Position numbers and translations under genes: made by a program. The notes beneath the pieces were generated by a model. That model saw nothing but the letters and a program-made list of their open reading frames with translations. It did not search any database and was not told the DNA's origin. From Phycisphaerae bacterium (GTDB taxonomy: Bacteria; Planctomycetota; Phycisphaerae; UBA1845; Fen-1342): a DNA stretch of 64,000 nt. Where the stretch lies: assembly GCA_017999985.1 (NCBI GenBank), contig JAGNKU010000001.1:115321-179320 (forward strand), read 5' to 3'. Numbering within the stretch: position 1 is the first letter of the stretch; every line of letters begins with the position of its first letter. This document shows, one piece after another, positions 25,886 to 33,420 of this stretch.

Positions 25886-26910
25886 CGGCGCCCTCCCTGC
25901 GAGCGCTCATACTCGTCGCGCATCCGCATCAGGTCCTCGATCGTGTACTCGCCATTCGGACCCGAGCCCTGGCCCACGTTCACGCCACTCGGCGGCGGAC
26001 CCGGCCGCGCCGCGGGCCGCTGACCCGGCGGCGCCCCCATCCGCTGACCCGGCCCCTGGCCGCCCGGTGCCCCCTGGCCCGGCATGCGCCCCGGGGCGCG
26101 TCCGCCGCGCGGCGGCGGCGGCGGAATGCCACTCCCGCCGCCGGCCCTGCCTGTCTCGACGGCCTCACGAATCGCGTTGGCCAGCTCGTCCGGAGACGCA
26201 CCACCGAGTTGATCGGCATTCAATGCGCCGCCGCCGAACTGCTCCGCCAGCTCGGCCAGCTCCGACGGCATCCCGCCGGCGCTGATCTGCTGCAGGAGCG
26301 GCAGTAGCATCGGCAGCAGTTGGGAGATCATGTCGGGATCGAGCAGCGTCATGAGCTGCTGCAGGTCCACGTTGGACGGATCGAAGCCGGCGATCGGAAT
26401 CGCCTGGCGCAGTTGCTCGGCCTGCTCTTCCGTCAGGCCCCCTTCGGAGACCAGGTCGAGGGTGCCCGGCTTGGCCTTGAAGAACCCGAGCTGCCGCATC
26501 AGCCGCGCGCTGCTGATGCCGGATACATCGTCCTGGAGCGACGGGTCCGGCTGGTAGTAGACCTGCACCGTGATCAGGCGCAGCTCCTCCTGGTTCTCGC
26601 GGTCGAGCGGCTCGTTCCGCACGTGCCAGAAATAGCCCGGGTACTCGTCGCCGAACTTGTCCTCCACGTCCTCCGCTTCGCTGATCCGACGCTGGATCTC
26701 CGGATCGAGCTGCACCATGGCGACGATGCGATCCGCCAGCAGCGCTGCGCGCAACTGCTCCTCGGCGTACGTCGTCATGTTCAGCCCGCCGCACAACTGG
26801 GCGCCGAGCAGCCCCATCGCCGTCACCAGGACGGCCAGGGCCACGACGACCTCGAGCAGCAGCGCGCCACGGACACGGCACACTCCGCGGGCTGACCGGC
26901 GCGACGTCAC
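25882..26910 (-). CDS. gspI: Type II secretion minor pseudopilin GspI-like, with long Pro/Gly-rich C-terminal extension
   Basis: The 342-residue protein starts at a GTG (26910) that overlaps the gspH stop (GTGA), with GGAGG seven bases upstream; an overlapping longer frame reaching 27402 is not credible because it runs through gspH. The prepilin motif is RG, then ALLLEVVVALAVLVTAMGLL, with glutamate at +5. Order in the operon points to GspI. GspI is normally about 120-130 residues; here the pseudopilin part is followed by an acidic, Leu-rich segment (TEEQAEQLRQAIP, LLPMLLPLLQQ) and a Pro/Gly/Arg-rich tail (about residues 255-320). The extension has no recognised function. Confidence 0.82.
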   Translation of the reverse strand: MTSRRSARGVCRVRGALLLEVVVALAVLVTAMGLLGAQLCGGLNMTTYAEEQLRAALLADRIVAMVQLDPEIQRRISEAEDVEDKFGDEYPGYFWHVRNEPLDRENQEELRLITVQVYYQPDPSLQDDVSGISSARLMRQLGFFKAKPGTLDLVSEGGLTEEQAEQLRQAIPIAGFDPSNVDLQQLMTLLDPDMISQLLPMLLPLLQQISAGGMPSELAELAEQFGGGALNADQLGGASPDELANAIREAVETGRAGGGSGIPPPPPRGGRAPGRMPGQGAPGGQGPGQRMGAPPGQRPAARPGPPPSGVNVGQGSGPNGEYTIEDLMRMRDEYERSQGGRR

Positions 26911-27563
26911 CTGTAGTCCTCCGGGTTGTATTCCACTGCTTCTTCCTCCGGCAGCGCCTCGGGCCGCTGCACCTCGCTCGCAGGCACCGGCGTCCAGTCC
27001 TCGATCTTGACGCGCCCGAAGCGCCCGTCGAGCGTCACCAGCAGCCCGAACCCACGCTCGTCCCGCAACACCCAGCGCAGCGAGTTGCACGTGCCGTCCG
27101 GCGCGAAATCCAGGTCCAGGCCCGCCGGCAATTCCACCACCGGCACCAGCTCGATCTCCACCTCGGGAAACTCGAGCCGCTCGTCGATGATCCGGATCGG
27201 CGGCGGCCCTTCCGGCAGCAACTGCACGCCCTCGACCCACACGTCTGACAGCAGGATCTGCTGCCGGGCCCAGCCCACCGGCGGCGTGATGTACAGGTGC
27301 GGCGCCTTCAGCGCGTCGGCCTGACACAGGACCCGCACGCTCCCGTCCGGACGGGTCCGGATGCGGTAGGTGCGGGTCTCGTTCATCGCCTCGGCCCGGC
27401 ACATCGCCACCAGGGCCTGCAGCCGCCGGGCGGATTCCTTCACGTGCTCAGCGGTCGCGACATTCCGGAACTCCGGCCACATGAAGGCCGCAACGACCCC
27501 GAGCAGTGCGATGACCATCAGGACCTCAAGGAGCGTAAAGCCGTTGTGCACGTTGTGCCGCAT
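26907..27563 (-). CDS. gspH: Type II secretion minor pseudopilin GspH
   Basis: The 218-residue protein has a canonical prepilin leader MRHNVHNG followed by FTLLEVLMVIALLGVVAAFM with glutamate at +5, and a beta-rich C-terminal domain (RTYRIRTRPDGSVRVLCQ; GFGLLVTLDGRFGRVKIEDW) like GspH/FimT. The start at 27563 has GAGGAG seven bases upstream; an in-frame GTG five codons earlier is less likely. It follows gspG after 47 bases and overlaps gspI. Confidence 0.88.
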   Translation of the reverse strand: MRHNVHNGFTLLEVLMVIALLGVVAAFMWPEFRNVATAEHVKESARRLQALVAMCRAEAMNETRTYRIRTRPDGSVRVLCQADALKAPHLYITPPVGWARQQILLSDVWVEGVQLLPEGPPPIRIIDERLEFPEVEIELVPVVELPAGLDLDFAPDGTCNSLRWVLRDERGFGLLVTLDGRFGRVKIEDWTPVPASEVQRPEALPEEEAVEYNPEDYR

Positions 27564-27610
27564 CGGAACGCTCCTCACCGCGGGCGTCGCACCCGGCGCG
27601 GGGCTCCGGG

Positions 27611-28075
27611 CTAGTTCTTCGTCCAGTTGCAGATGTCGTCGTCCGTACCGCTTTCACCGTCCGGGCCGTTGCTGGACAGGTCAAAGCTCTCCTTGTTGTA
27701 GCTGCCCGGATACTCGTAGTTGTAATCGTTGCCCCATTGATCCTTGAGCCCCTTCGCCTCTTCGATGAACGGACCGCCGCCGGTCTTCCACTTCTTGGCC
27801 AGTTCTTCATCGTCCGGCGGCTCGACCAGAGCCAGCAGCCCTTCGTCGGTCGAGGGGTACTTGCCCATCGCCAGGCGATACATCTTGAGCGCGCTGGGTA
27901 AGCTGCCGTTCGGCCCGATTGCGGCCTCGGTCAGCCCGATCTTTGCCGTATTGGGTGCGTTGATGAAGCTCGGGACCACGAACGCCGCCAGAAGCCCGAT
28001 GATGACCACCACCATCAGCACTTCCAAAAGGGTGAAGGCTCGCGCGCGCCGAGCATTGCGTGTGTTGGTTCTCAT
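27611..28075 (-). CDS. gspG: Type II secretion major pseudopilin GspG
   Basis: The 154-residue protein has the prepilin motif FTLLEVLMVVVIIGLLAAFV with glutamate at +5; alanine precedes the cleavage point. The body has the GspG hallmarks: a short helix, LPSALKMYRLAMGKYPSTDEGLLALV, and the C-terminal calcium-binding loop LSSNGPDGESGTDDDICNW. As the major pseudopilin it forms the shaft of the periplasmic filament. GGAGA lies six bases before the ATG at 28075, which is preferred to the in-frame start at 28117. Gene order is F-G-H-I-J-K. Confidence 0.95.
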   Translation of the reverse strand: MRTNTRNARRARAFTLLEVLMVVVIIGLLAAFVVPSFINAPNTAKIGLTEAAIGPNGSLPSALKMYRLAMGKYPSTDEGLLALVEPPDDEELAKKWKTGGGPFIEEAKGLKDQWGNDYNYEYPGSYNKESFDLSSNGPDGESGTDDDICNWTKN

Positions 28076-28130
28076 CAGCTTCTCCGTTTCAGATGCCGCG
28101 ACCATGCCAGACCACACTCCGATTCCGGGA

Positions 28131-29339
28131 TTACGTTCTCATGCCGGACATCGCCATGCGCAGGATGGGCACCAGCAGCGCGATGGCGATGAAGGCGATC
28201 ATGCTGCCCATGAACAGCAACAGCGCCGGCTCCAGCAGGCGCATCGTAAAGTCAATCTGCCGCGCTGTCCGCTCCTCCTGCGTGTTGGCAATTTCCACCA
28301 ATACCTTGTCCAGGCTGTTGCTCTCCTCCGCGACGGCGATCATGTCCACGATGGCCGGCGGGAATACCTTGCTGGCCGCCAGCGGCTTCGCCAGCGATTC
28401 ACCGCCGCGGACGCTCTCGGCGGCTTCGTCAATCCCCTCCGCCAGCACCGTGTTGCCGGTCGAGTCCTTCGAGATCTTCAGTGACTGCAGGATTGGGATG
28501 CCGTTCGCCAGCATCGTGCCGAACACGCGGCAGAAGCGGCAGATCGCCACCATCGTGAAGATTTTGCCGAACCCCGGCAGCTTCAACTGCACGCGTGACC
28601 AGTGCGTGCGCCCCGCCGCGCTCTTGAAATATCCGATGATGACGGCGGCGATGACCCCGACCACCGCCACGACCCAGAGTCCGTAGTCGTGGAGCGTATC
28701 GCTGACCCCGAAGACAATCTGCGTGGGCAACGGCAGAACCTGGCTGCTCAGCACGCCGCGAATCTTCGGCACGATGAATGCCATGATGAACGACACCGCG
28801 CCGATCGCCCCGAACAGCAGCACGCTCGGATAGATCAACGCCCCGATGAACTTGTTCTTCAACGCATCCTGGCGCGCGACAAACTCCGACAGGCGGGCCA
28901 GCACATCCTCCAGGAACCCGCCCTTCTCGCCCGCCCGCACCATCGCCGCGTGCAGCTCCGGAAACGCGTGCGGATGCGCGCGCATCGCGTCCGCCAGCGC
29001 CTCGCCCCCGGACACGTCGTCGCGCACCTCGCGCAGTACCCGCGCCAGCGCCGCCGAACTAGATTGCTGCGACAACACCTCCAGCGCCCGCAGGATCGGC
29101 ACACCCGCCCGCAGCAGGTCGGCCAGTTGCTCGTACATCTGCCCGACCTTCGAGAGGCTCACCTTCCGCGCCCGGCCCGTGAACAGCGACCGCTGCTGCG
29201 CCTTCTGCTCTTCAACCTCCACCGGCAGCAGCGAACGCTCATCCAGCACGCGCGCCGCCGCCAGCGCACTCTCAGCCAGCAACGTGCCACTGACCTGCTC
29301 ACCGGCCGCGTTCCGCGCTTTGTACACAAACGTCGGCAT
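28131..29339 (-). CDS. gspF: Type II secretion / type IV pilus inner-membrane platform protein GspF/PilC
   Basis: The 402-residue polytopic membrane protein has the two repeated cytoplasmic T2SSF domains (about residues 65-190 and 270-390), each followed by membrane segments, and the typical motifs LADLLRAGVPILRALEVLS and GTMLANGIPILQSLKI. The N-terminus MPTFVYKARNAAGE is standard for the family. It binds the ATPase and rotates or scoops pilins during assembly. GGAAGAG precedes the ATG. It is the first gene of the large secretion operon; upstream on the minus strand a TATAAG box (29395-29400) could be its -10, but no clear -35 was seen. Confidence 0.95.
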   Translation of the reverse strand: MPTFVYKARNAAGEQVSGTLLAESALAAARVLDERSLLPVEVEEQKAQQRSLFTGRARKVSLSKVGQMYEQLADLLRAGVPILRALEVLSQQSSSAALARVLREVRDDVSGGEALADAMRAHPHAFPELHAAMVRAGEKGGFLEDVLARLSEFVARQDALKNKFIGALIYPSVLLFGAIGAVSFIMAFIVPKIRGVLSSQVLPLPTQIVFGVSDTLHDYGLWVVAVVGVIAAVIIGYFKSAAGRTHWSRVQLKLPGFGKIFTMVAICRFCRVFGTMLANGIPILQSLKISKDSTGNTVLAEGIDEAAESVRGGESLAKPLAASKVFPPAIVDMIAVAEESNSLDKVLVEIANTQEERTARQIDFTMRLLEPALLLFMGSMIAFIAIALLVPILRMAMSGMRT

Positions 29340-29518
29340 GCGTCACGCTCTTCCAACGGCGCACGGCAGCGCCTAACAGGCACCGCCGGCACAGCTTATA
29401 CCCCCGGGCCACCGCCCGGATGCACGCCGCGGCGGCTCATTCAGTATTATCGGCCAGGCGGCCCGCGGCCACCCGCGCGGTCCACTCGCCTCCGCCCACG
29501 CCCGACGCACCACAGACC

Positions 29519-29546
29519 TTGTGCTGCCGGCGATCGCGGTTAGATT
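29519..29546 (+). promoter_or_regulatory. Putative promoter of the helicase gene
   Basis: TTGTGC (29519-29524) and TAGATT (29541-29546) are 16 bases apart. If real, transcription would begin near 29553, just after an in-frame ATG at 29547, and so favours the later start codon at 29652. Confidence 0.3.
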
Positions 29547-29651
29547 ATGCCGCAGACAAGCGTGTGTGAGAAGGCGACAAACTTATCGGACGTGCGAAGC
29601 GCGGCGAAACGCGGCACGCCGCCCGGCTTTCCGCCGACAGGACCACTGCCC

Positions 29652-30983
29652 ATGCCAGGCACCAAGGCCGCCCGCGAACCGAAAAAACAGGCCGGTTGGA
29701 CCGAGCTCGGCCTGAACACCAAGACCCTTGAGGCCGTCCGGCGGGTGGGCTTCGAGACTCCCACCGACATCCAGCGCGAGCTCATCCCCCTTGCCCTCGC
29801 CGGCCGCGACTGCCTCGGCCAGGCCCGCACCGGCACCGGCAAAACCGCCGCTTTCGGATTGCCCGTGCTCCAGTTGCTCACGCCCGGCGGCGGCGTGCAG
29901 GCGCTGATTCTCGTGCCCACGCGCGAGCTGGCCGTGCAGGTCGATGAGCACATTCGCCTCCTCGCCGGGCCCGGCGGCTTGAAGACCGTCGCGATCCTCG
30001 GCGGCCGCGGCATCAAGCAGCAGGTCGCCACGCTGCAGCGCCATCCGGAAATCGCGATCGGCACGCCTGGGCGCGTGCAGGACCTGATGCGCCGCAAGGC
30101 CCTCAGCCTCGACCAGGTCAAGCTCGCCGTCCTCGACGAAGTCGACCGCATGCTCGACATTGGCTTTCGCGACGACATCCGCCGCATTCTGCGGGCGATC
30201 GAGCACCCGCACCAGACGATCTTCGTCTCGGCGACGCTCGACGAGGAGATCCAAAAGCTCGCCAAGTCGTTCATGCACGACCCGGCGGAGGTCAACGTCT
30301 CCCGCGACATGCTGACCGTCGAAGGCGTCGACCAGAGCTTCGTAACCGTGCATCCCGAGGACAAGTTCGCCACGCTGGTCGGGCTGCTGAAGCACGAGGC
30401 GCCCACGCTCGCGATCATTTTCACCAACACGAAGCACAAGGCCCGCCGCGTCGCGCAGAGCCTCAAGCGCGAGGGCATCGACTGCCGCGAGATTCACGGT
30501 GACCTGGTGCAGGAACGCCGCGAGCGCGTGATGAAGAGCTTCCGCACGCAGAAGACGAAAGTGCTCGTCGCCACGGACCTCGCGTCGCGCGGCCTCGACG
30601 TCATGGACATCTCCCACATCGTCAACTATGACATCCCCGCCGACCCCTCGGGCTACGTTCATCGCATCGGCCGCACGGCCCGCATGGGCAAGAGCGGCCG
30701 CGCGATCACGTTCGTCACCACCGAGGAGGGCAAATTCCTCACGGAGGTCGAGAAGCTCATCAACAAGGAGCTGCCCTGCTTCGATCCGCCCTGGCTCATC
30801 AAGCGCCAGCCCACGCCGACGCAGATCGCCGCGGCGGTCCAGGCTGAAACCGAAGGCCCCGCCGCGCCCGGCCGCTACAGCACCCCGCGGCAGCGCGACG
30901 AGGTGCTCGACTCGCTCGGCCTCCGCCCCGTCAAACGCACGCTCGGCAGCCGCTTCCGCAGCCCCCGCAAGTTCCGCCGCTAG
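29652..30983 (+). CDS. DEAD-box-type ATP-dependent RNA helicase (RhlE-like) with DEVD motif
   Basis: The 443-residue protein has both RecA-like helicase domains: Q motif (GFETPTDIQ), motif I (ARTGTGKT), Ia (PTRELA), Ib (TPGR), motif II (VLDEVDRMLDIGF), motif III (SAT), and in the second domain the ATDLASRGLD and HRIGRTARMG motifs. Motif II reads DEVD, not DEAD. Such proteins unwind RNA in ribosome assembly or mRNA decay. The C-terminal tail is basic (SRFRSPRKFRR), as in RhlE-type helicases. I prefer ATG 29652, with AGGA nine bases upstream; an in-frame ATG at 29547 would add 35 low-complexity residues and has no ribosome site. Confidence 0.92.
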   Translation: MPGTKAAREPKKQAGWTELGLNTKTLEAVRRVGFETPTDIQRELIPLALAGRDCLGQARTGTGKTAAFGLPVLQLLTPGGGVQALILVPTRELAVQVDEHIRLLAGPGGLKTVAILGGRGIKQQVATLQRHPEIAIGTPGRVQDLMRRKALSLDQVKLAVLDEVDRMLDIGFRDDIRRILRAIEHPHQTIFVSATLDEEIQKLAKSFMHDPAEVNVSRDMLTVEGVDQSFVTVHPEDKFATLVGLLKHEAPTLAIIFTNTKHKARRVAQSLKREGIDCREIHGDLVQERRERVMKSFRTQKTKVLVATDLASRGLDVMDISHIVNYDIPADPSGYVHRIGRTARMGKSGRAITFVTTEEGKFLTEVEKLINKELPCFDPPWLIKRQPTPTQIAAAVQAETEGPAAPGRYSTPRQRDEVLDSLGLRPVKRTLGSRFRSPRKFRR

Positions 30984-31002
30984 CCTGTGGGGTCGGGGAA
31001 CC

Positions 31003-31097
31003 GCGAAGCTCTGCTTTACGCCGGGTGACGCCAGACCTCCGCTTTGCGCCGGGGGACGGCAAAGCTCCGCTTTGCCTCAACAAACCAGAGGTTTGTT
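31003..31097. repeat. Compound palindromic intergenic repeat (copy 1)
   Basis: Three degenerate units of the form gcAAAGCTCyGCTTTgc occur at 31003-31021, about 31030-31048 and 31058-31076, separated by G-rich spacers. They are followed by a perfect hairpin AACAAACC-aga-GGTTTGTT (31079-31097). The same two-part arrangement recurs at 40361-40504. The element fills the gap between the convergent helicase and dehydrogenase genes. Confidence 0.75.
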
Positions 31098-31126
31098 CTC
31101 CCCGCGCGGATGCGCGATTCGAACGC

Positions 31127-32062
31127 CTAGCCCCGCGCCAGATACGCCAAGACGTCGTCCACCACCGCGTACATCCGCCGCAGCCCGCCCGGCGTCCGCG
31201 CCGCGATGTGCGGCGTCACGATGCACCGCGGACACGCGAACAGCGGATGCTCCGGCGGCAGCGGCTCCGGCTCCGTGACGTCCAGCGCCGCGCCCGCCAG
31301 GCGCTCCGCCTGCAGCGCCGCCGTCAGCGCCGCAGTATCCACCACCGCCCCGCGCGCCGTATTGATCAGTATCGCCGTCGGACGCAACTGCGCCAGCACC
31401 GCCGCATTAATCAGCCCGCGCGTCAGCTCCGTCAGCGGCACGTGCAGCGTGACGATGTCGCTCGCGGCCCAGAGCGTCTCCTTGCTCACCGGCGCCGCCG
31501 GAAAATCGAACGGACCGACCGCGACGATATCGTTGTAGATGACCCGCGCGCCGAAACCCGCCGCGCAGGTGCGCGCGACGCGCGACCCGATCCGGCCCAT
31601 GCCCACGATGCCCACCGTCAGCTCGCGCAGCTCGCACCCGTGCGCACCCGACCGCGCCGCGTGAAACTCCCCGCGCCGGTACGCGTCCGCCAGCCGTCCC
31701 GTCGGCCGCAGCAGTTGCAGCATGAAGCTCACGGCCAGGTCGGCGACCGCATCGGTCGAAGCGGCCGGCGTGTTCAGCACGGCAATCCCCAGTTCCGCCG
31801 CCGCCGCCACGTCCACGCGATCGACGCCCACGCCGGCCACCCCCACCACGCGCAACCGCCGGCCGGCCTCGAGCAGCCGGCGGCGCACGGGCGTGCTGGT
31901 CCGTACCACCAGCGCGTCACAGTCGGCGATCAGTCCGCAGAGCGTGTCTTCGTCGGACACCGGCGCCCGCCGCACCTCGGCACCGGCCGCCAAGCGGGCC
32001 TCCGCGTCGGCGTCCAGCGTTTCGACCAGCAACACGCGCGGCCTGGCCGCCATGACGTTCAT
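31127..32062 (-). CDS. D-isomer 2-hydroxyacid dehydrogenase (phosphoglycerate dehydrogenase-like)
   Basis: The 311-residue enzyme has the D-2-hydroxyacid dehydrogenase fold: NAD-binding GIVGMGRIGSRVA, catalytic Arg in INTARGAVVDT, Glu in DVTEPEPLP and His in CIVTPHIAA. The length is that of a SerA core without an ACT regulatory domain, so it may be phosphoglycerate dehydrogenase or a glyoxylate/hydroxypyruvate reductase. I place the start at 32062 (MNVMAARPRVLLVE); an upstream frame to 32113 adds an unlikely basic extension. It lies downstream of the DUF1573 gene on the same strand. Confidence 0.85.
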   Translation of the reverse strand: MNVMAARPRVLLVETLDADAEARLAAGAEVRRAPVSDEDTLCGLIADCDALVVRTSTPVRRRLLEAGRRLRVVGVAGVGVDRVDVAAAAELGIAVLNTPAASTDAVADLAVSFMLQLLRPTGRLADAYRRGEFHAARSGAHGCELRELTVGIVGMGRIGSRVARTCAAGFGARVIYNDIVAVGPFDFPAAPVSKETLWAASDIVTLHVPLTELTRGLINAAVLAQLRPTAILINTARGAVVDTAALTAALQAERLAGAALDVTEPEPLPPEHPLFACPRCIVTPHIAARTPGGLRRMYAVVDDVLAYLARG

Positions 32063-32166
32063 CTCAGTAGTCCGCCGACGCTCCGCTCTCGGTTCAGTGG
32101 TCAAGTGTGTCACGGCTTGAGAGCAGTGGCATGGTAACCCAGCTTGTGATCAGCGCCCGCGCAGCG

Positions 32167-33336
32167 CTACTGCGCCTGGGCCGGTTGCTGTGCTGGCGGC
32201 GGCAGCGGGGCCGGACGCGCGGGCTGGGTGGCCGGACCGCGCGGGGGGGCACCGGCCAGCATGATCGGAATGGCCAGCTCCTTGAACTCCGGCGACGCGT
32301 CGTCGGTCTCGATCAGCAGCCGCGTGCCACCCGCCGGAATCGACTCCGCCACCGGCAGCGTAACGCGCAACTGGTACGCGGCGATCGTGGCCTCGGCCGA
32401 CGGCGGCGCCGACGGCAGCAGTTCCCACTGCACCGGCCCCAGATCGCTTTTCACCCCCAGGATCTTGATTGGCTTGGCCACCTGGTACTGCACCCGGACG
32501 ATCTGCTGCGTGGGGCTGGCCGCGGCCAACGGAACCAGCAGCTTCATCGGAGTCGTGATGACGCGCGGCTGAATGTTGGCGCTGACATTAATCTGGATGT
32601 TCGCCACTTCGGGCAGCGCCGGCTCGAGCGTGATCATCGTGCGGTTAAAGCCCTTCTGCAGCGGCGGCCTGGTCGTCACGGTGAGCTCGTATTCCATCTC
32701 CGGCTTGATCTCTTTCAGCTCGGCGTTGAACACGCCCCAGTTCTGGTCCGGCTGCATCTTCAGCGCGAGCGGCTTGCCGTACTTGTTCTCCAGCTTCAGC
32801 GTCTTGCTGGCCGAGGAGTCCGCTTCGAGCCCCTCGAACATGACCCGGTCCGACGGCGTGATCGCGTAAATCGCGTTCACCTTGCCCTCGACCGGAATCT
32901 CCGCCGCGACCTGCTGCGTACCCGCGACGTAGAGCATGACCTTCTTGTGCGCCTCCCCGGTCCGCCGCGTGTCGTAGCTCACTTCGATCTGGCAGCTCTC
33001 GCCCGGTGCCAGCGGCGACTTCGGCTGCGTCGGCACGGTGCAGCCGCAGGTGCTCTTCGCCGACAGACTGATCGCCTCAGGCCCAACGTTCTTGAGCGTG
33101 AACTCGCGCTTCGCTACCGCGCCCTGCCAGATCTCGCCGAACTTGAAGTCCGGCGGATCCACCTCCAGCTTGACGTTCGCGACCGGCTGGGTCGCCGGCG
33201 GCACGTGCGACGGCGACGGCGCGGGCGGCGGCGGCACCTGCCCCACCGCCACGCTCGTCGCCCAGACGCCCAACGCCACGATCACCAACCGCGGACACCA
33301 TCGCATGTTCATCGCTCTCACTTTCCCTCGTGTCAT
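32167..33336 (-). CDS. Exported DUF1573 protein
   Basis: The 389-residue protein has a signal peptide (MTRGKVRAMN..., hydrophobic to about residue 33, ending VAVGQ) and a Pro-rich linker, then an immunoglobulin-like DUF1573 domain with the diagnostic STCGCT cysteine motif (about residues 95-100). Further beta-rich domains follow to about residue 365, and a Pro/Gln-rich tail. DUF1573 proteins are widespread in Bacteroidetes and planctomycetes and have no defined function. AGAGGAG lies nine bases before the ATG at 33336; later in-frame ATGs at 33312 and 33306 are possible. Confidence 0.85.
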   Translation of the reverse strand: MTRGKVRAMNMRWCPRLVIVALGVWATSVAVGQVPPPPAPSPSHVPPATQPVANVKLEVDPPDFKFGEIWQGAVAKREFTLKNVGPEAISLSAKSTCGCTVPTQPKSPLAPGESCQIEVSYDTRRTGEAHKKVMLYVAGTQQVAAEIPVEGKVNAIYAITPSDRVMFEGLEADSSASKTLKLENKYGKPLALKMQPDQNWGVFNAELKEIKPEMEYELTVTTRPPLQKGFNRTMITLEPALPEVANIQINVSANIQPRVITTPMKLLVPLAAASPTQQIVRVQYQVAKPIKILGVKSDLGPVQWELLPSAPPSAEATIAAYQLRVTLPVAESIPAGGTRLLIETDDASPEFKELAIPIMLAGAPPRGPATQPARPAPLPPPAQQPAQAQ

Positions 33337-33420
33337 CGCCGAATACTCCTCTGACCACGACCGGCACTGCACGCCCGGCAGTACGCCTTGCTAGTACGCA
33401 ATCCAACGCTCGCTGTTCAC

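Noticed and set aside
26911..27402. N-terminal extension of the GspI-like frame back to 27402
   Set aside because: It overlaps gspH in another frame, has no prepilin leader at its start, and the GTG at 26910 has an excellent ribosome site directly before the leader.
31105..31120. TTCGAAT on both strands, resembling a tRNA T-loop near the stop of the dehydrogenase gene
   Set aside because: No acceptor stem, anticodon arm or D-arm can be built around it; the hairpin is probably chance.
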